A stretch of DNA of 64,000 nt from Bacillus sp. MYb209 (GTDB lineage: Bacteria > Bacillota > Bacilli > Bacillales > Bacillaceae_G). The DNA lies in NCBI RefSeq assembly GCF_002975175.1, contig NZ_PCNZ01000003.1, positions 124,001 through 188,000 on the forward strand, written 5' to 3'. The position numbers and the translations under genes were made by a program. Positions 34,893 to 43,692 of this stretch are shown piece by piece (the stretch's first letter is position 1; every line of letters starts with the position of its first letter). Below the pieces are notes generated by a model. The model saw only the letters and a program-made list of their open reading frames with translations. It had not been told where the DNA came from and ran no database searches.

Positions 34893-36095
34893 TTAAATAT
34901 CGTATTTACTTTTAAACTTTAAAATCTCATCAACAGCTTGCTCATACCCACCTGACTTCCGGAAGGAGTCCTTCACATTCGCAACAGCTTTATGGAAAGA
35001 TGAATCTTCTAACACATAATCTGCTGTTTCACGTAACTGACTTGCAGTTAATTCTTTCATATGTAACTTAACACCTGCTCCAAGATCTGCTACTTGCTTT
35101 GCAATTACTGGCTGATCTGCACTTTGCGGAATTACAATGAGCGGAACACCGTTATATAAGCCTTCATGTGTGCTATTCATTCCTCCATGTGTAATAAATA
35201 ATTTTGTATATGTAAGCAGTTCAGTTTGTGGTACATAATTTTTCACAATGAAGTTTTTCGGAATATCCCCCAAATCACTTATTTTCGTTTTATTCCCAAT
35301 AGCCATTACAATTGTATGCTCACTATTTTCGAATGCTTTAAAACAAAGTTTATAAAAATCAATTGCTTCATTAAAAACAGTACCTAATGAAATATAAATC
35401 GGGCTATTCTCTTTCATTAAATTAAAATCAAAGCTATCTTTTACTATTGGTGCAGAAATAGATGGTCCTACAAATTTGAAACTTTCATCAAACGTATTAC
35501 TAAAAGGTTGGAACTCCTTTGTTGTATAAACAATAGTTAATGGTGCTGGGTTACAAAAGATATCATACGGTGTTTTAATTTCAACGTCATATTTATCTTG
35601 AATATTTGTTACTAAGTTATGAAAATCATCGTTTATTTTATGGTGAATTTCTGCTGGTATGTTTTGCGAAAGATGTTCTAACATTTTATTAAACGATGTT
35701 TCATCCTGTGCAAAAGATGTACACGAATTTATTGCTGGAAGCTTAAGAATTTGAGCAATTAAATGGCCCGAGCCAAACATGGAATCATGAATCATGTAAT
35801 CAAAGTGTTCTCCTTCTATTTGTTCTAGAACACTAGGTATTACAACATCCGCTGTATGTAATAGACCATTTATTCTTTCATGCAAATAATTTCGGCCACC
35901 GGAAAGAAAAGCTTGTAAAAATTTTTGATCATCAATTGTTCGTACCGTAGCACCTGTCTTCTCAATACGCTCCCTGAAAGCTTCTATTGAAAAATAAACG
36001 ACCTCTTCACCGCGGGAAATCAGTTCCTCTACAACTTTCAATGTTGGGTTTATATGTCCTTCTGATCCAGCGTTAATGAATAAAACACGCGTCAT
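34893..36095 (-). CDS. Macrolide-type UDP-glycosyltransferase
   Basis: 400 residues of the MGT family, with an N-terminal acceptor domain (NAGSEGHINPTLKVVEELIS) and a C-terminal nucleotide-sugar domain (ITHGGMNSTHEGLYNGVP, LIVIPQSADQPVIA). The ATG at 36095 has AAGGAG seven bases upstream, better than the GTG at 36104. Such enzymes glycosylate macrolides, flavonoids or other small phenolics and may inactivate them. Separate terminator downstream. Confidence 0.9.
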   Translation of the reverse strand: MTRVLFINAGSEGHINPTLKVVEELISRGEEVVYFSIEAFRERIEKTGATVRTIDDQKFLQAFLSGGRNYLHERINGLLHTADVVIPSVLEQIEGEHFDYMIHDSMFGSGHLIAQILKLPAINSCTSFAQDETSFNKMLEHLSQNIPAEIHHKINDDFHNLVTNIQDKYDVEIKTPYDIFCNPAPLTIVYTTKEFQPFSNTFDESFKFVGPSISAPIVKDSFDFNLMKENSPIYISLGTVFNEAIDFYKLCFKAFENSEHTIVMAIGNKTKISDLGDIPKNFIVKNYVPQTELLTYTKLFITHGGMNSTHEGLYNGVPLIVIPQSADQPVIAKQVADLGAGVKLHMKELTASQLRETADYVLEDSSFHKAVANVKDSFRKSGGYEQAVDEILKFKSKYDI

Positions 36096-36183
36096 TATAA
36101 ACACTCCTTAAGTTAAATCATTTCTATGTTGTTATTATGAGTACTCTCCATACCTTTTGCTTTTTATATGTATCATTTTCCTG

Positions 36184-36861
36184 CTAAATTGACCTAGCAA
36201 TCCTAAAACCGAGATCATCTATATGAAATGTAGGATGGCTACGACGGCGACAAGTAGCGCCGCAACCTCTAGCAGCTTCAGCCCAACTACCGCCACGAAA
36301 AATTCTGTACGACCCATACACTTTTTCATCATACAAATCATAGCACCATTCCCAAACGTTCCCTAACATATCGTAAAGTCCCCATGTATTCGGCTCTTTT
36401 TTACCGACGTCATGAATTCGTCCACTTGAATTTTCATTATACCATGCTATTTTCTGAAGTTCCCCATACGTATATCCCGTTGTACCTGCTTTACATGCGT
36501 ATTGCCACTCTGCCTCAGAAGGTAATCGGTAACCGTTGGACTCTACATTACAACTAACTTTTTGGCCGTCATTACTAATAGAATAATACTCTGTTAATCC
36601 CGCTTTTTTAGAAAGTAAATTACAAAAAGCAATTGCATCATTCCATGAAATATTTACAACTGGTTTATGATTATCTTTATTATTATTTGCTGTACTATTC
36701 GTAATAGCATAATATGTTTCCATCGTTACAACATACTTTGCAAGAAGAAATGGTTTAATTTGAACTTGCCATTCTTTTTTTATTCGATCATCTCTTAATA
36801 CCACCTCTCCTGCTGGAATTTTTACCATATAAGAATCAATCGAGCGAATGATTTCATTCAA
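36184..36861 (-). CDS. SUMF1/formylglycine-generating-enzyme-like protein
   Basis: 225 residues from the TTG at 36861, six bases after GGAGGGG; an ATG upstream overlaps that site. The fold is FGE-sulfatase: VNISWNDAIAFCNLLSKKAG, RLPSEAEWQYACKAG, DMLGNVWEWCYD and RGGSWAEAARGCGATCRRR with GFRIARSI at the end. No sulfatase or partner gene is visible nearby, so the role is unknown; family members also act in ergothioneine synthesis and as chaperone-like adaptors. Confidence 0.85.
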   Translation of the reverse strand: MNEIIRSIDSYMVKIPAGEVVLRDDRIKKEWQVQIKPFLLAKYVVTMETYYAITNSTANNNKDNHKPVVNISWNDAIAFCNLLSKKAGLTEYYSISNDGQKVSCNVESNGYRLPSEAEWQYACKAGTTGYTYGELQKIAWYNENSSGRIHDVGKKEPNTWGLYDMLGNVWEWCYDLYDEKVYGSYRIFRGGSWAEAARGCGATCRRRSHPTFHIDDLGFRIARSI

Positions 36862-36915
36862 TGTTATCCCCTCCATTTTAAAATGGAACAAAATTTACTC
36901 TTTTAGTGCATAAGT

Positions 36916-37428
36916 TTATACTTGCTGCACTTCTTTTAAAAATCGCTGAACTTCATTTGGAGATTTTAAAATAATAATTTCTTTATCCTGACTTAATTGA
37001 TTTAGTCTTTTGAAAATTGAAGGTCTTTTCGTCTTAGGATACTCCCATATCCATTTGAAGAATTGTAAGTCAAACCTTTCTTCACATCCAGCACCCATAT
37101 CCGGTCTTGTTTTATTTCGATATTGTACAATTCTTTTAAAAGCACGATAAATACAAATCGTTCTATGAATATCAAGAAAGATGATTGTATCAGCTGCGTT
37201 AATTCTTATATCCATTGTCCCGCCGTAATTCCCATCAATAATCCACTTCTCATCTTTAATTAAGTTGTTTTGAACTGTTATTTGTTCGTCTCTCGGAACA
37301 CCTTGCCAATTCGGTTTCCAAAATAGTGCATCCAGATGATACACCTTAATATTTAGTTTATTTCCTAACTGCTTAGCTAATGTAGATTTTCCTGAACCAC
37401 CAGAACCAATTAATATTATTTTTTTCAT
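36916..37428 (-). CDS. P-loop kinase, topology-modulation/adenylate kinase-like
   Basis: 170 residues with the P-loop GSGGSGKST at the N-terminus, LDALFWKPNWQGVPRDEQ next, and ADTIIFLDIHRTICIYRAF with the Arg-rich FKRIVQYRNKTRPDMG lid. This pattern is often called topology modulation protein in Bacillus. Substrate unknown. It lies 54 bases from the SUMF1-like gene on the same strand. Confidence 0.85.
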   Translation of the reverse strand: MKKIILIGSGGSGKSTLAKQLGNKLNIKVYHLDALFWKPNWQGVPRDEQITVQNNLIKDEKWIIDGNYGGTMDIRINAADTIIFLDIHRTICIYRAFKRIVQYRNKTRPDMGAGCEERFDLQFFKWIWEYPKTKRPSIFKRLNQLSQDKEIIILKSPNEVQRFLKEVQQV

Positions 37429-37481
37429 ATTAGTATGGTCCTTTCTATAGATTCTTCAATATCTTTCTTATTAGCAAAAAT

Positions 37482-38354
37482 CTAGAAGAACATTTCTTCA
37501 TTCATCTTTAATAAATCTGGTAACTGAACAAAATAAGTAATAAATATAACTTGAATAGAAAGTATGACATACCAAATGGATTGTAGTTCTTCTCTCGTTA
37601 AAATTTTTTGCTTATAATATCCTTCAAAGATTTTGCTTACGATTTGAAACCATTTCCCTTTTAGGCTTTCATTACTATATAACTCACTCAAAATACTCGT
37701 ACAACAATAGCATAAATCGAATACTCTTACATTGCTTTCTAAAAGCTCAAAATCTATAAACCCTTGAAATTCATTGTCTTGAAAGATAATATTCGATAAG
37801 TGCATATCACGATGAATAATTTGTTTCGGTAATAAGTGCGCCGTTTCCTTGAAAGCTGTATGTATTTGATCCATTTTTTGAATTACATCCTGATGAACAT
37901 GCTCATGCTTTTCTAAAATCGGTAAAGCCCATCCGTATACCACTTTATACAAATCCCTTTTTATTAGCTCGTTAGCACTATCCATTGAATTTAGTGCTTT
38001 ATGTAGAGTAGCTATTTCTTCTCCAATTGTGCTTGCTAGCCCTGTCAGCTTGTTCGTATCTTTTATTTCTAAAACACTTCCGGCAAAATACTCATATAAG
38101 CAATAATATTTTTCTTTATATAATACATACTTTTCGTCATTTTCCGTTTCTACTACTCTTTGTACCTTAATTCCTTTTTCATACAGCTGCTCCAATACAT
38201 TTAATTCATTTAGAAGCTGCTTGATGGATCCTTTTTCTTTTAAAATATACGTTTTATTATTACAATGAATTTTTGTTACTTTCGGTTGAATTACAGTAAC
38301 CGCGAGATTTTTATCTTGAAACCAATACTTTGCAATTTCTAAAATATCCTCCAT
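37482..38354 (-). CDS. Aminoglycoside phosphotransferase-like kinase
   Basis: 290 residues from the ATG at 38354 (AAGGAG upstream); a longer frame from 38429 overlaps the next gene and has no site. The kinase catalytic loop is IIHRDMHLSN (HxDxxxxN) and the metal-binding Asp is in GFIDFELL. It is of the choline/aminoglycoside kinase superfamily; a resistance role is not shown, and the family also phosphorylates metabolites. It begins 25 bases after the membrane-protein stop. Confidence 0.85.
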   Translation of the reverse strand: MEDILEIAKYWFQDKNLAVTVIQPKVTKIHCNNKTYILKEKGSIKQLLNELNVLEQLYEKGIKVQRVVETENDEKYVLYKEKYYCLYEYFAGSVLEIKDTNKLTGLASTIGEEIATLHKALNSMDSANELIKRDLYKVVYGWALPILEKHEHVHQDVIQKMDQIHTAFKETAHLLPKQIIHRDMHLSNIIFQDNEFQGFIDFELLESNVRVFDLCYCCTSILSELYSNESLKGKWFQIVSKIFEGYYKQKILTREELQSIWYVILSIQVIFITYFVQLPDLLKMNEEMFF

Positions 38355-38379
38355 ATACAAATACTCCTTTTTAACTCTC

Positions 38380-38766
38380 TTATTTCTTCCATAATATAAA
38401 CTCAAAAAGCATTCCCGCTCCAACACCAATTGTATAAGCCACTAAGTCACTCCACAAAAATCCATAGCCTAATACGAGACCACCTAAAGTCGTTGCACGA
38501 ATATTATCAATCCAAGGTACATGGTACAATTGGCTAATTTCAATCCCGTAGCAAAATATCAAACTAATAAAAGCTAATTTCTTCGTTTCTATTTTAGGAA
38601 ATAAGAAACCAAATCCCGTGAAAATCATTAGTGCCCATAAAGCATCACCTAAGTAATCATTTAATAAATCAGGTAACACAAAAGCAAACTTTCTTGAACT
38701 AAGACCTAAAATAATAACAACTATAGTAAACATTGCATATAGTAATCTATTTCGTTTCGTATTCAT
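38380..38766 (-). CDS. DUF2809-type membrane protein
   Basis: 128 residues with four transmembrane helices and no long loops, with LSSRKFAFVLPDLLNDYLGDALWALM and CYGIEISQLYHVPWIDNIRA, a VanZ/DUF2809-like layout. The start follows TAGGAGATTTTGAA. Same strand and spacing as the kinase gene; role unknown. Confidence 0.75.
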   Translation of the reverse strand: MNTKRNRLLYAMFTIVVIILGLSSRKFAFVLPDLLNDYLGDALWALMIFTGFGFLFPKIETKKLAFISLIFCYGIEISQLYHVPWIDNIRATTLGGLVLGYGFLWSDLVAYTIGVGAGMLFEFILWKK

Positions 38767-38799
38767 TTCAAAATCTCCTAATATATAATGTAAAACTGC

Positions 38800-38837
38800 A
38801 AATAGCTAGTAAAATATAATCATTTTACTAGCTATTT
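38800..38837 (-). terminator. Hairpin after the methyltransferase pseudogene
   Basis: AAATAGCTAGTAAAAT pairs perfectly with ATTTTACTAGCTATTT around six bases, 11 bases past the natural end of the methyltransferase pseudogene on minus. Confidence 0.6.
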
Positions 38838-38847
38838 ATATACGGTT

Positions 38848-39555
38848 TCACTTTGTATTCTTCGCTTTTATAATAAGGAAATGCGGGTTAGTATTTAAAT
38901 AATAATATGACTTTTCATCTACTTCCTTCATCTTTTCAATCGGTTTCGGCTCGACTAACTCTTCTAATACAAAATTACTCGTTGTTTCATTTATAATATC
39001 TTGAAGTGACCTTCTAAAGAAACTTACTTCAATTGTAATATTGGGTTTCCGTCAAGTATCTACTAGCAATTGCGTTTTAAAATAATCTTCACACGGAAAC
39101 TTTGTAAAATCCATAAATGGGTGATGAACGGTATACACAAATAAACCACCTGGTTTAAGGACGCGATGAAACTCTTGAAATACATTACTCCAATTTTGCA
39201 AGTAATGAAGAGTAAGCGAACTTACAATCATATCAAAAGCATTATCTTCAAATGGTAATGTTTCTTGAAGGTCATGACAAAGAAACGTTGCTTTATCACC
39301 TGTACTTTCCTTTGCGGCTTTTACCATTTCAGAACTTACGTCAATTGCTGTAACGTTTGCTCCTCTTCCTACGAATTGAGAAGTATACCATCCAGCATCT
39401 AGTATTCTCTTCCCTTCTAGTTTCTTTGGAATAATCTCCATCATCGCAGGTCTTTCATAATAACTGTTATATGGATTTACCAAATCTAGATTTTCTTTAT
39501 ATGTACTCGCTAATTTATCATACGTATCTTTTACTGAGTCTTTCATTACATCCAC
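38848..39555 (-). pseudogene. Class I methyltransferase pseudogene (nonsense codon and SAM-motif deletion)
   Basis: The intact frame of 236 codons runs from ATG at 39555 to TGA at 38848-38850, interrupted by an in-frame TGA at 39052-39054. Past this stop the same frame reads RKPNITIEVSFFRRS and ends HFLIIKAKNTK, the expected C-terminus of the family. Motif I, usually of the form LDAGCAAGWYT, here reads [10 protein letters not shown], so four residues of the SAM-binding loop are missing. The 167-residue product ending at 39052 would be truncated and probably unable to bind SAM. Confidence 0.85.
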
Positions 39556-39567
39556 TCCTAATACATA

Positions 39568-39921
39568 TTAATCCAATAACTCTTGCTGCTTTTTCTTTGA
39601 AAATGATTGTAGTACTAAATCATACGACCAATCTATCATCTTATTAATTTGTTCTTGTCCTACATCTTTATGTATGTACACTGTATTCCAATGCTTTTTG
39701 TTCATATGATATCCAGGAATTATTGTTTCTGGGTAATCCTCTCTTATTCTTAATGCGAGTTCTGGATCACATTTTAATGTAATCGCAGCTTTTTCACCTT
39801 CTTCATGGTTCACTATCGCAAATATTTTATTATTGAGTCTCATACATGTTGCACTCCAGCCATCTGGAGAATCTTCTGTCGCTTTTCTTTTCGATAAACA
39901 ATACTCTCTCGTTGCATTCAT
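39568..39921 (-). CDS. MmcQ/YjbR-family DNA-binding-fold protein
   Basis: 117 residues with the YjbR hallmarks: CLSKRKATEDSPDGWSATCMR, KIFAIVNHEEGEKAAITLKCDP, and the conserved HMNKKHWNTVYI near residue 88. The cyanobacterial/Bacillus family has unclear function; it resembles CyaY-like alpha-beta folds. It lies 12 bases from the methyltransferase pseudogene start, on the same strand. Confidence 0.85.
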   Translation of the reverse strand: MNATREYCLSKRKATEDSPDGWSATCMRLNNKIFAIVNHEEGEKAAITLKCDPELALRIREDYPETIIPGYHMNKKHWNTVYIHKDVGQEQINKMIDWSYDLVLQSFSKKKQQELLD

Positions 39922-39935
39922 TCTTCTAGCACCTC

Positions 39936-40340
39936 TTATTCTTTCACTATTTGATTACGATGCATCACAATTTGCTTCGTCGCTTTAAACTGCTGTTCAC
40001 CATAAAACTTTATTAATTTTTCTTCACAAAATAGACTAACAATATCAATATGAGATACCTCTCGAAGTAACATTGTAAGCATATTCTCTCCAATACCTTT
40101 ATTTCTTACACTATCATGTACGACAACATCTTCTATGTATGCTCTAAAAACACCATCAGAAACAACTCTAGCAAATCCAATTAATTCATTTTTTTCCCAT
40201 ACACCGATTGCTATACTATTCTTTAACATTTTTTCAATATCGATTTCTTTTCTTTCTGGCCACCAGCCGACAGAATCATAAAGCTGCTTTATTTTCCCTG
40301 CACAAATCGGTTGTTCATGTTGAAATTTATATGTGTACAT
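39936..40340 (-). CDS. GNAT-family N-acetyltransferase
   Basis: 134 residues from the ATG at 40340 after GGGAGAAAGAAAA; the longer frame has no site. Core features are FQHEQPICAGKIKQLYDSVGWWP at the start, IGVWEKNELIGFARVVSDG and VVHDSVRNKGIGENML. It resembles small YjdJ/YjcF-like acetyltransferases. Substrate unknown. Confidence 0.85.
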   Translation of the reverse strand: MYTYKFQHEQPICAGKIKQLYDSVGWWPERKEIDIEKMLKNSIAIGVWEKNELIGFARVVSDGVFRAYIEDVVVHDSVRNKGIGENMLTMLLREVSHIDIVSLFCEEKLIKFYGEQQFKATKQIVMHRNQIVKE

Positions 40341-40376
40341 TTTTCTTTCTCCCATTAGTTAGTATACATAATATTA

Positions 40377-40793
40377 TTATAATCTCTTTTCTAAGAAGTG
40401 TTGACTATGCCCCTTCGGATGATCTTCAACAACACCATATTCTCGGTATCCGTGCTTTTTATAAAATTCTGGTGCTTGGAAACTAAATGAATCTAGTAAT
40501 ATTAGTCGACACCCTTTTTCCTTCGCAATTTCTTCGATTTTATGTAACAATTGACTGCCGTATCCATCGTGGCGAACTGATTCATCAACCCATAAAAAAT
40601 CGATATGTAGGTGATAAAAATACATCGTTCCTGTTACGCCACCGAAAATTTTTCCTTCCTCATCTTTCACTACAAAACTTACTTGTTCCATCGGCTGTTT
40701 TACTTCATCTGTTAAGATGGACATATTATATTGAATTACTTTATTTTTTATGTATTCTCCTTCAATGCGAGTACCATTCTCTATGTGTTTCAT
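40377..40793 (-). CDS. GNAT-family N-acetyltransferase
   Basis: 138 residues with GGVTGTMYFYHLHIDFLWV, the acetyl-CoA loop VDESVRHDGYGSQLLHKIE, and SFQAPEFYKKHGYREYGVVED. The start follows AAAGGAAG. Part of the run of small enzymes at 36-42 kb; its substrate is unknown. Confidence 0.85.
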   Translation of the reverse strand: MKHIENGTRIEGEYIKNKVIQYNMSILTDEVKQPMEQVSFVVKDEEGKIFGGVTGTMYFYHLHIDFLWVDESVRHDGYGSQLLHKIEEIAKEKGCRLILLDSFSFQAPEFYKKHGYREYGVVEDHPKGHSQHFLEKRL

Positions 40794-40827
40794 ATATATT
40801 TCTTCCTTTCAACTTAGTAAGCCACAT

Positions 40828-41199
40828 TTAATTTTTATTTCTTTTCTTTAAAATACTAATAAATACAAATCCGCCATATGTAACAAAGCACGAAAAACCA
40901 ATTACTCCTGGTATAGAGACATGGCCTGTTCTTACATAACTTATAACTGCAAAACTAACAATTAATAATAAAATAGATGGCCAAAATATAAGAGCTGTTT
41001 GTCTTCGTCTCTGTTTCGATGTACTTTCTCTCTCTTCAGAAACACGTGTGCCAAAAAGCAATACAATAAAAATAAGAATCGCTGCAAAGTAAATTGTATC
41101 TAATGACAAATTGTGATCGTATAGTGCGATTCCAACTTCAAGAGCAATAATCGTTATAATTAAAATAATGATTGTTGAAGTCTTTAAGTTTCTTTTCAA
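40828..41199 (-). CDS. Small membrane protein
   Basis: 123 residues with four hydrophobic segments and a basic linker (RVSEERESTSKQRRRQT). The start is TTG at 41199, sharing its bases with the stop of the upstream 65-residue gene (TTGA overlap), so translation is coupled. No family recognised. Confidence 0.65.
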   Translation of the reverse strand: MKRNLKTSTIIILIITIIALEVGIALYDHNLSLDTIYFAAILIFIVLLFGTRVSEERESTSKQRRRQTALIFWPSILLLIVSFAVISYVRTGHVSIPGVIGFSCFVTYGGFVFISILKKRNKN

Positions 41200-41393
41200 T
41201 CGCTCACTCCTAGCATGCTTTCACTATATTCTTTGTATATGTATTTCAAAGCTGTTGTAATAGTTTCATCGACCTCTATATTATGAACTCGCTCGGGTAA
41301 ATCTTTTCCTCCAATTACATAAAGAAACGGGAGTTCATTAAACATTCCCATTATACCAATATTTATTGTAGCTGTGGGTAATCCACCTGTCAT
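41196..41393 (-). CDS. Small protein of unknown function, perhaps truncated
   Basis: 65 residues, MTGGLPTATINIGIMGMFNELP then a Glu-rich amphipathic end. The ATG at 41393 has only a weak GAGATG site upstream. Overlap with the next gene supports translation, but the sequence looks like the end of a longer protein; no family was recognised, so this may be a remnant. Confidence 0.45.
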   Translation of the reverse strand: MTGGLPTATINIGIMGMFNELPFLYVIGGKDLPERVHNIEVDETITTALKYIYKEYSESMLGVSD

Positions 41394-41486
41394 ATATATT
41401 CATCTCTATTTTTATATTGTTTTATCACCCCTGAAAATTCGATATAAAATGTAAAAAACCTTTTTTGTTTAATTATGTTGGTGAAT

Positions 41487-41522
41487 ATAAAAAGATAGCA
41501 TGAGATTTCTTCATACTATCTT
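41487..41522 (-). terminator. Terminator of the GNAT gene at 41575
   Basis: AAAAGATAG pairs with CTATCTTTT around a loop including CATGAGATTTCTTCATA, with a T-run on the minus strand. Confidence 0.7.
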
Positions 41523-41574
41523 TTGAAATATATACAATTTCTTTTTAAAATTATTTGTACAGTAATAAATATCT

Positions 41575-42087
41575 CTATTCTTCTATAGGATTTTCAGGCC
41601 CGTTAAGCTCCAATTGATAAAAAGCTAAATCTAGCCATCTATTAAACTTATAACCAGCTTTTTTTATTGTTCCTGCATGAACAAATCCATAATTTTGATG
41701 CAAGGCAATACTTTTCTTGTTTTCCGCATCAATTCCTGCAATTAAGGTCATATATCCTCTTTTCTTTGCAATTGTGATTAATTCTTCCATTAAAGAGGAT
41801 CCAATTCCATTTTTTCTATATTCCTTATCAACATACACAGAATGTTCAATTGAATATTTATAGGCAGGCCACGCTCTAAATGGACCAAATGTCGCAAATC
41901 CTACTACTTTATTATCTAGTTCGTATACGAAAATTGGATAGCTATCAGCCTTTTTTTGTTCATACCAATCTATTCTATTTTCAAGGGTTACAAGTTTATA
42001 CGCATATACAGCTGTTGTATAAAGTATCGCATCATTATAAATATCTAAAATATATGCTAAATCTCTTTTAGTTGCTTCCCTTATCAT
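41575..42087 (-). CDS. Phosphinothricin-acetyltransferase-like GNAT protein
   Basis: 170 residues from the ATG at 42087, with AAAGGAAGAAAACA upstream. It has MIREATKRDLAYILDIYNDAI and YKYSIEHSVYVDKEYRKNGIGSSLMEELI, features of the PAT/Pat-like GNAT group. Related enzymes acetylate phosphinothricin or methionine sulfone, but the substrate cannot be set here. Confidence 0.82.
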   Translation of the reverse strand: MIREATKRDLAYILDIYNDAILYTTAVYAYKLVTLENRIDWYEQKKADSYPIFVYELDNKVVGFATFGPFRAWPAYKYSIEHSVYVDKEYRKNGIGSSLMEELITIAKKRGYMTLIAGIDAENKKSIALHQNYGFVHAGTIKKAGYKFNRWLDLAFYQLELNGPENPIEE

Positions 42088-42161
42088 TGTTTTCTTCCTT
42101 TCATAATGTTTATCTTCTTTCACTATCTTTTTAACAGTTTTATTTTACCGAAATTTCTGAT

Positions 42162-43169
42162 TTATTTCCACACACGAATACTAGCTTTTCGGAAACCATC
42201 AAATATATTTATCGCAGCAGACAACGTGTAAAAGAAAATTCCACCGCCGATTAACCACGTTTTAAATTCCTCTGGAGAAATAGTAAACACATTTGACACA
42301 TACGCAATAAACCCTTCGTTAAATAAATGCGGATTTAATACAATTACAATGAATACTATTGTTCCGGTTATTTGAAGAATTGCATTCCCAATTGCCAACC
42401 TTTTCGTCCATTGTCCCTGTACTAACTTATAAAGAGATATACCTATTTCGAAAACGATCATAATCACAACAATTGGCCAATATTGAAGTAAAACATCTTG
42501 ATTAAAAGTTGGTGCGACAAACTTCAGTCCATTTGCTGTACCATTATATACGCCAACGAGATGATTCGCATAAAAATAAAGTGTAGCCCAAACTGCGGTC
42601 CACATCAAACCTCCAAAAACTTCAAACTTTGAGATTGCTTTCTTCTTCGGGATATACGAAATATTTTTCAAATCATCTGGCGTCCATTTTTTAAAACTTG
42701 TCGTCAACGGTTGGGTATCTTTGTCTTTATCCGTTCTTTCTAAAATAACAAATACAAGTGTCAACCAGAAAAATACATGAAGGCCCACTTCGAAAATTTC
42801 CCCAATGCCTTTACCTATCAATTTTAAAATAACATTTAATACCGCTTGATCACCACTATAGCCTATAAGATTTTCTGCAACCATTGAAATGAGTGCAATA
42901 ACAGCTGCAATTGGTATAATCATTTTTAATAATGTCGTATATCCATCAAAATAACGTGGTCCAATTAAATGCATCGGTCTATCCAAATACCCATTAGCCA
43001 ATGAAACTGGACTTCCCAATTTTTCAAGAACACTCTTCACATCATCCTCATTATAATCGTCTGGTAACATATCCTCTATTGTTGACCGTAGTTCAAGTGT
43101 AATATCTTCACGATTTTTTTCAGGTAATCTTTTCGCAACTTCATGGACGTAGATATCAATCAAACTCAT
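42162..43169 (-). CDS. HAAS-domain membrane protein
   Basis: 335 residues: an N-terminal soluble part (LIDIYVHEVAKRLPEKNREDITLELRSTIEDM and VLEKLGSPVSLANGYLDRP, the HAAS signature) followed by about six transmembrane helices. Such proteins are usually regulated by a PadR repressor encoded upstream, as here, and often belong to envelope stress responses. Its start overlaps the PadR gene by 14 bases. Confidence 0.85.
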   Translation of the reverse strand: MSLIDIYVHEVAKRLPEKNREDITLELRSTIEDMLPDDYNEDDVKSVLEKLGSPVSLANGYLDRPMHLIGPRYFDGYTTLLKMIIPIAAVIALISMVAENLIGYSGDQAVLNVILKLIGKGIGEIFEVGLHVFFWLTLVFVILERTDKDKDTQPLTTSFKKWTPDDLKNISYIPKKKAISKFEVFGGLMWTAVWATLYFYANHLVGVYNGTANGLKFVAPTFNQDVLLQYWPIVVIMIVFEIGISLYKLVQGQWTKRLAIGNAILQITGTIVFIVIVLNPHLFNEGFIAYVSNVFTISPEEFKTWLIGGGIFFYTLSAAINIFDGFRKASIRVWK

Positions 43170-43503
43170 TCTCGTCCTCCTCCTTTAATAAGTTATAAAG
43201 TTCTTTCGAATCCTTTATCCACTCCTTTTTCAATTGTAAAAATATCTCTAATCCATATTCACTTAAAACATAATACTTACGAGGCCTACTCTCCGTTTTA
43301 TCCCAGCTACTCGTCACTAGCTCCTGCTTTTCTAATCGGCGAAGTAGTGGATATAAAGTACTTTGATCGATTATAATTCCTGATTTCTCTAATAGTTGGA
43401 CTAGTGAATATCCATACTGCGGTGTTCTTAATTGGCTTAAAACCGCTAATGTCAACGTCCCTCTTCTTAACTCTGTAATTAATGAATTTAATAAACTCTC
43501 CAT
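43156..43503 (-). CDS. PadR-family transcriptional regulator
   Basis: 115 residues of the small PadR type: TLTLAVLSQLRTPQYGYSLVQLLEKSG, then IDQSTLYPLLRRLEKQELVTSSW and PRKYYVLSEYG, with a C-terminal dimer helix. The gene is the first of a pair with the HAAS membrane protein. Repeats of TACAGTATA upstream are likely its operator. Confidence 0.88.
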   Translation of the reverse strand: MESLLNSLITELRRGTLTLAVLSQLRTPQYGYSLVQLLEKSGIIIDQSTLYPLLRRLEKQELVTSSWDKTESRPRKYYVLSEYGLEIFLQLKKEWIKDSKELYNLLKEEDENEFD

Positions 43504-43525
43504 TCACCCACCTCATTTTTATTAC

Positions 43526-43572
43526 TATATGTCATACAGTATATGTTTTATACTATGTATCGTACAGTATAG
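43526..43572 (-). promoter_or_regulatory. Repeated ATACAGTATA motif upstream of padR
   Basis: The 47 bases upstream of the PadR gene hold TACAGTATA twice (about 43535-43543 and 43563-43571) with an imperfect inverted partner TATACTATGT between them. The cluster resembles PadR operators of the ATGT...ACAT type, so autoregulation is likely. Confidence 0.55.
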
Positions 43573-43609
43573 TTGTGACAAAAACAATCGGTTTTTATAA
43601 AAATCAGAA

Positions 43610-43652
43610 AATAAGAAAAGCACAAACTATATAATTTGTACTTTTCTTATTT
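43610..43652 (-). terminator. Terminator of the DUF952 gene
   Basis: AATAAGAAAAG and ACAAA pair with TTTGT and CTTTTCTTATT around an eight-base loop, about 40 bases past the DUF952 gene stop. Confidence 0.7.
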
Positions 43653-43692
43653 TCTTGCAGCTCACTAACAAACTTAAATACCAATAATACTT

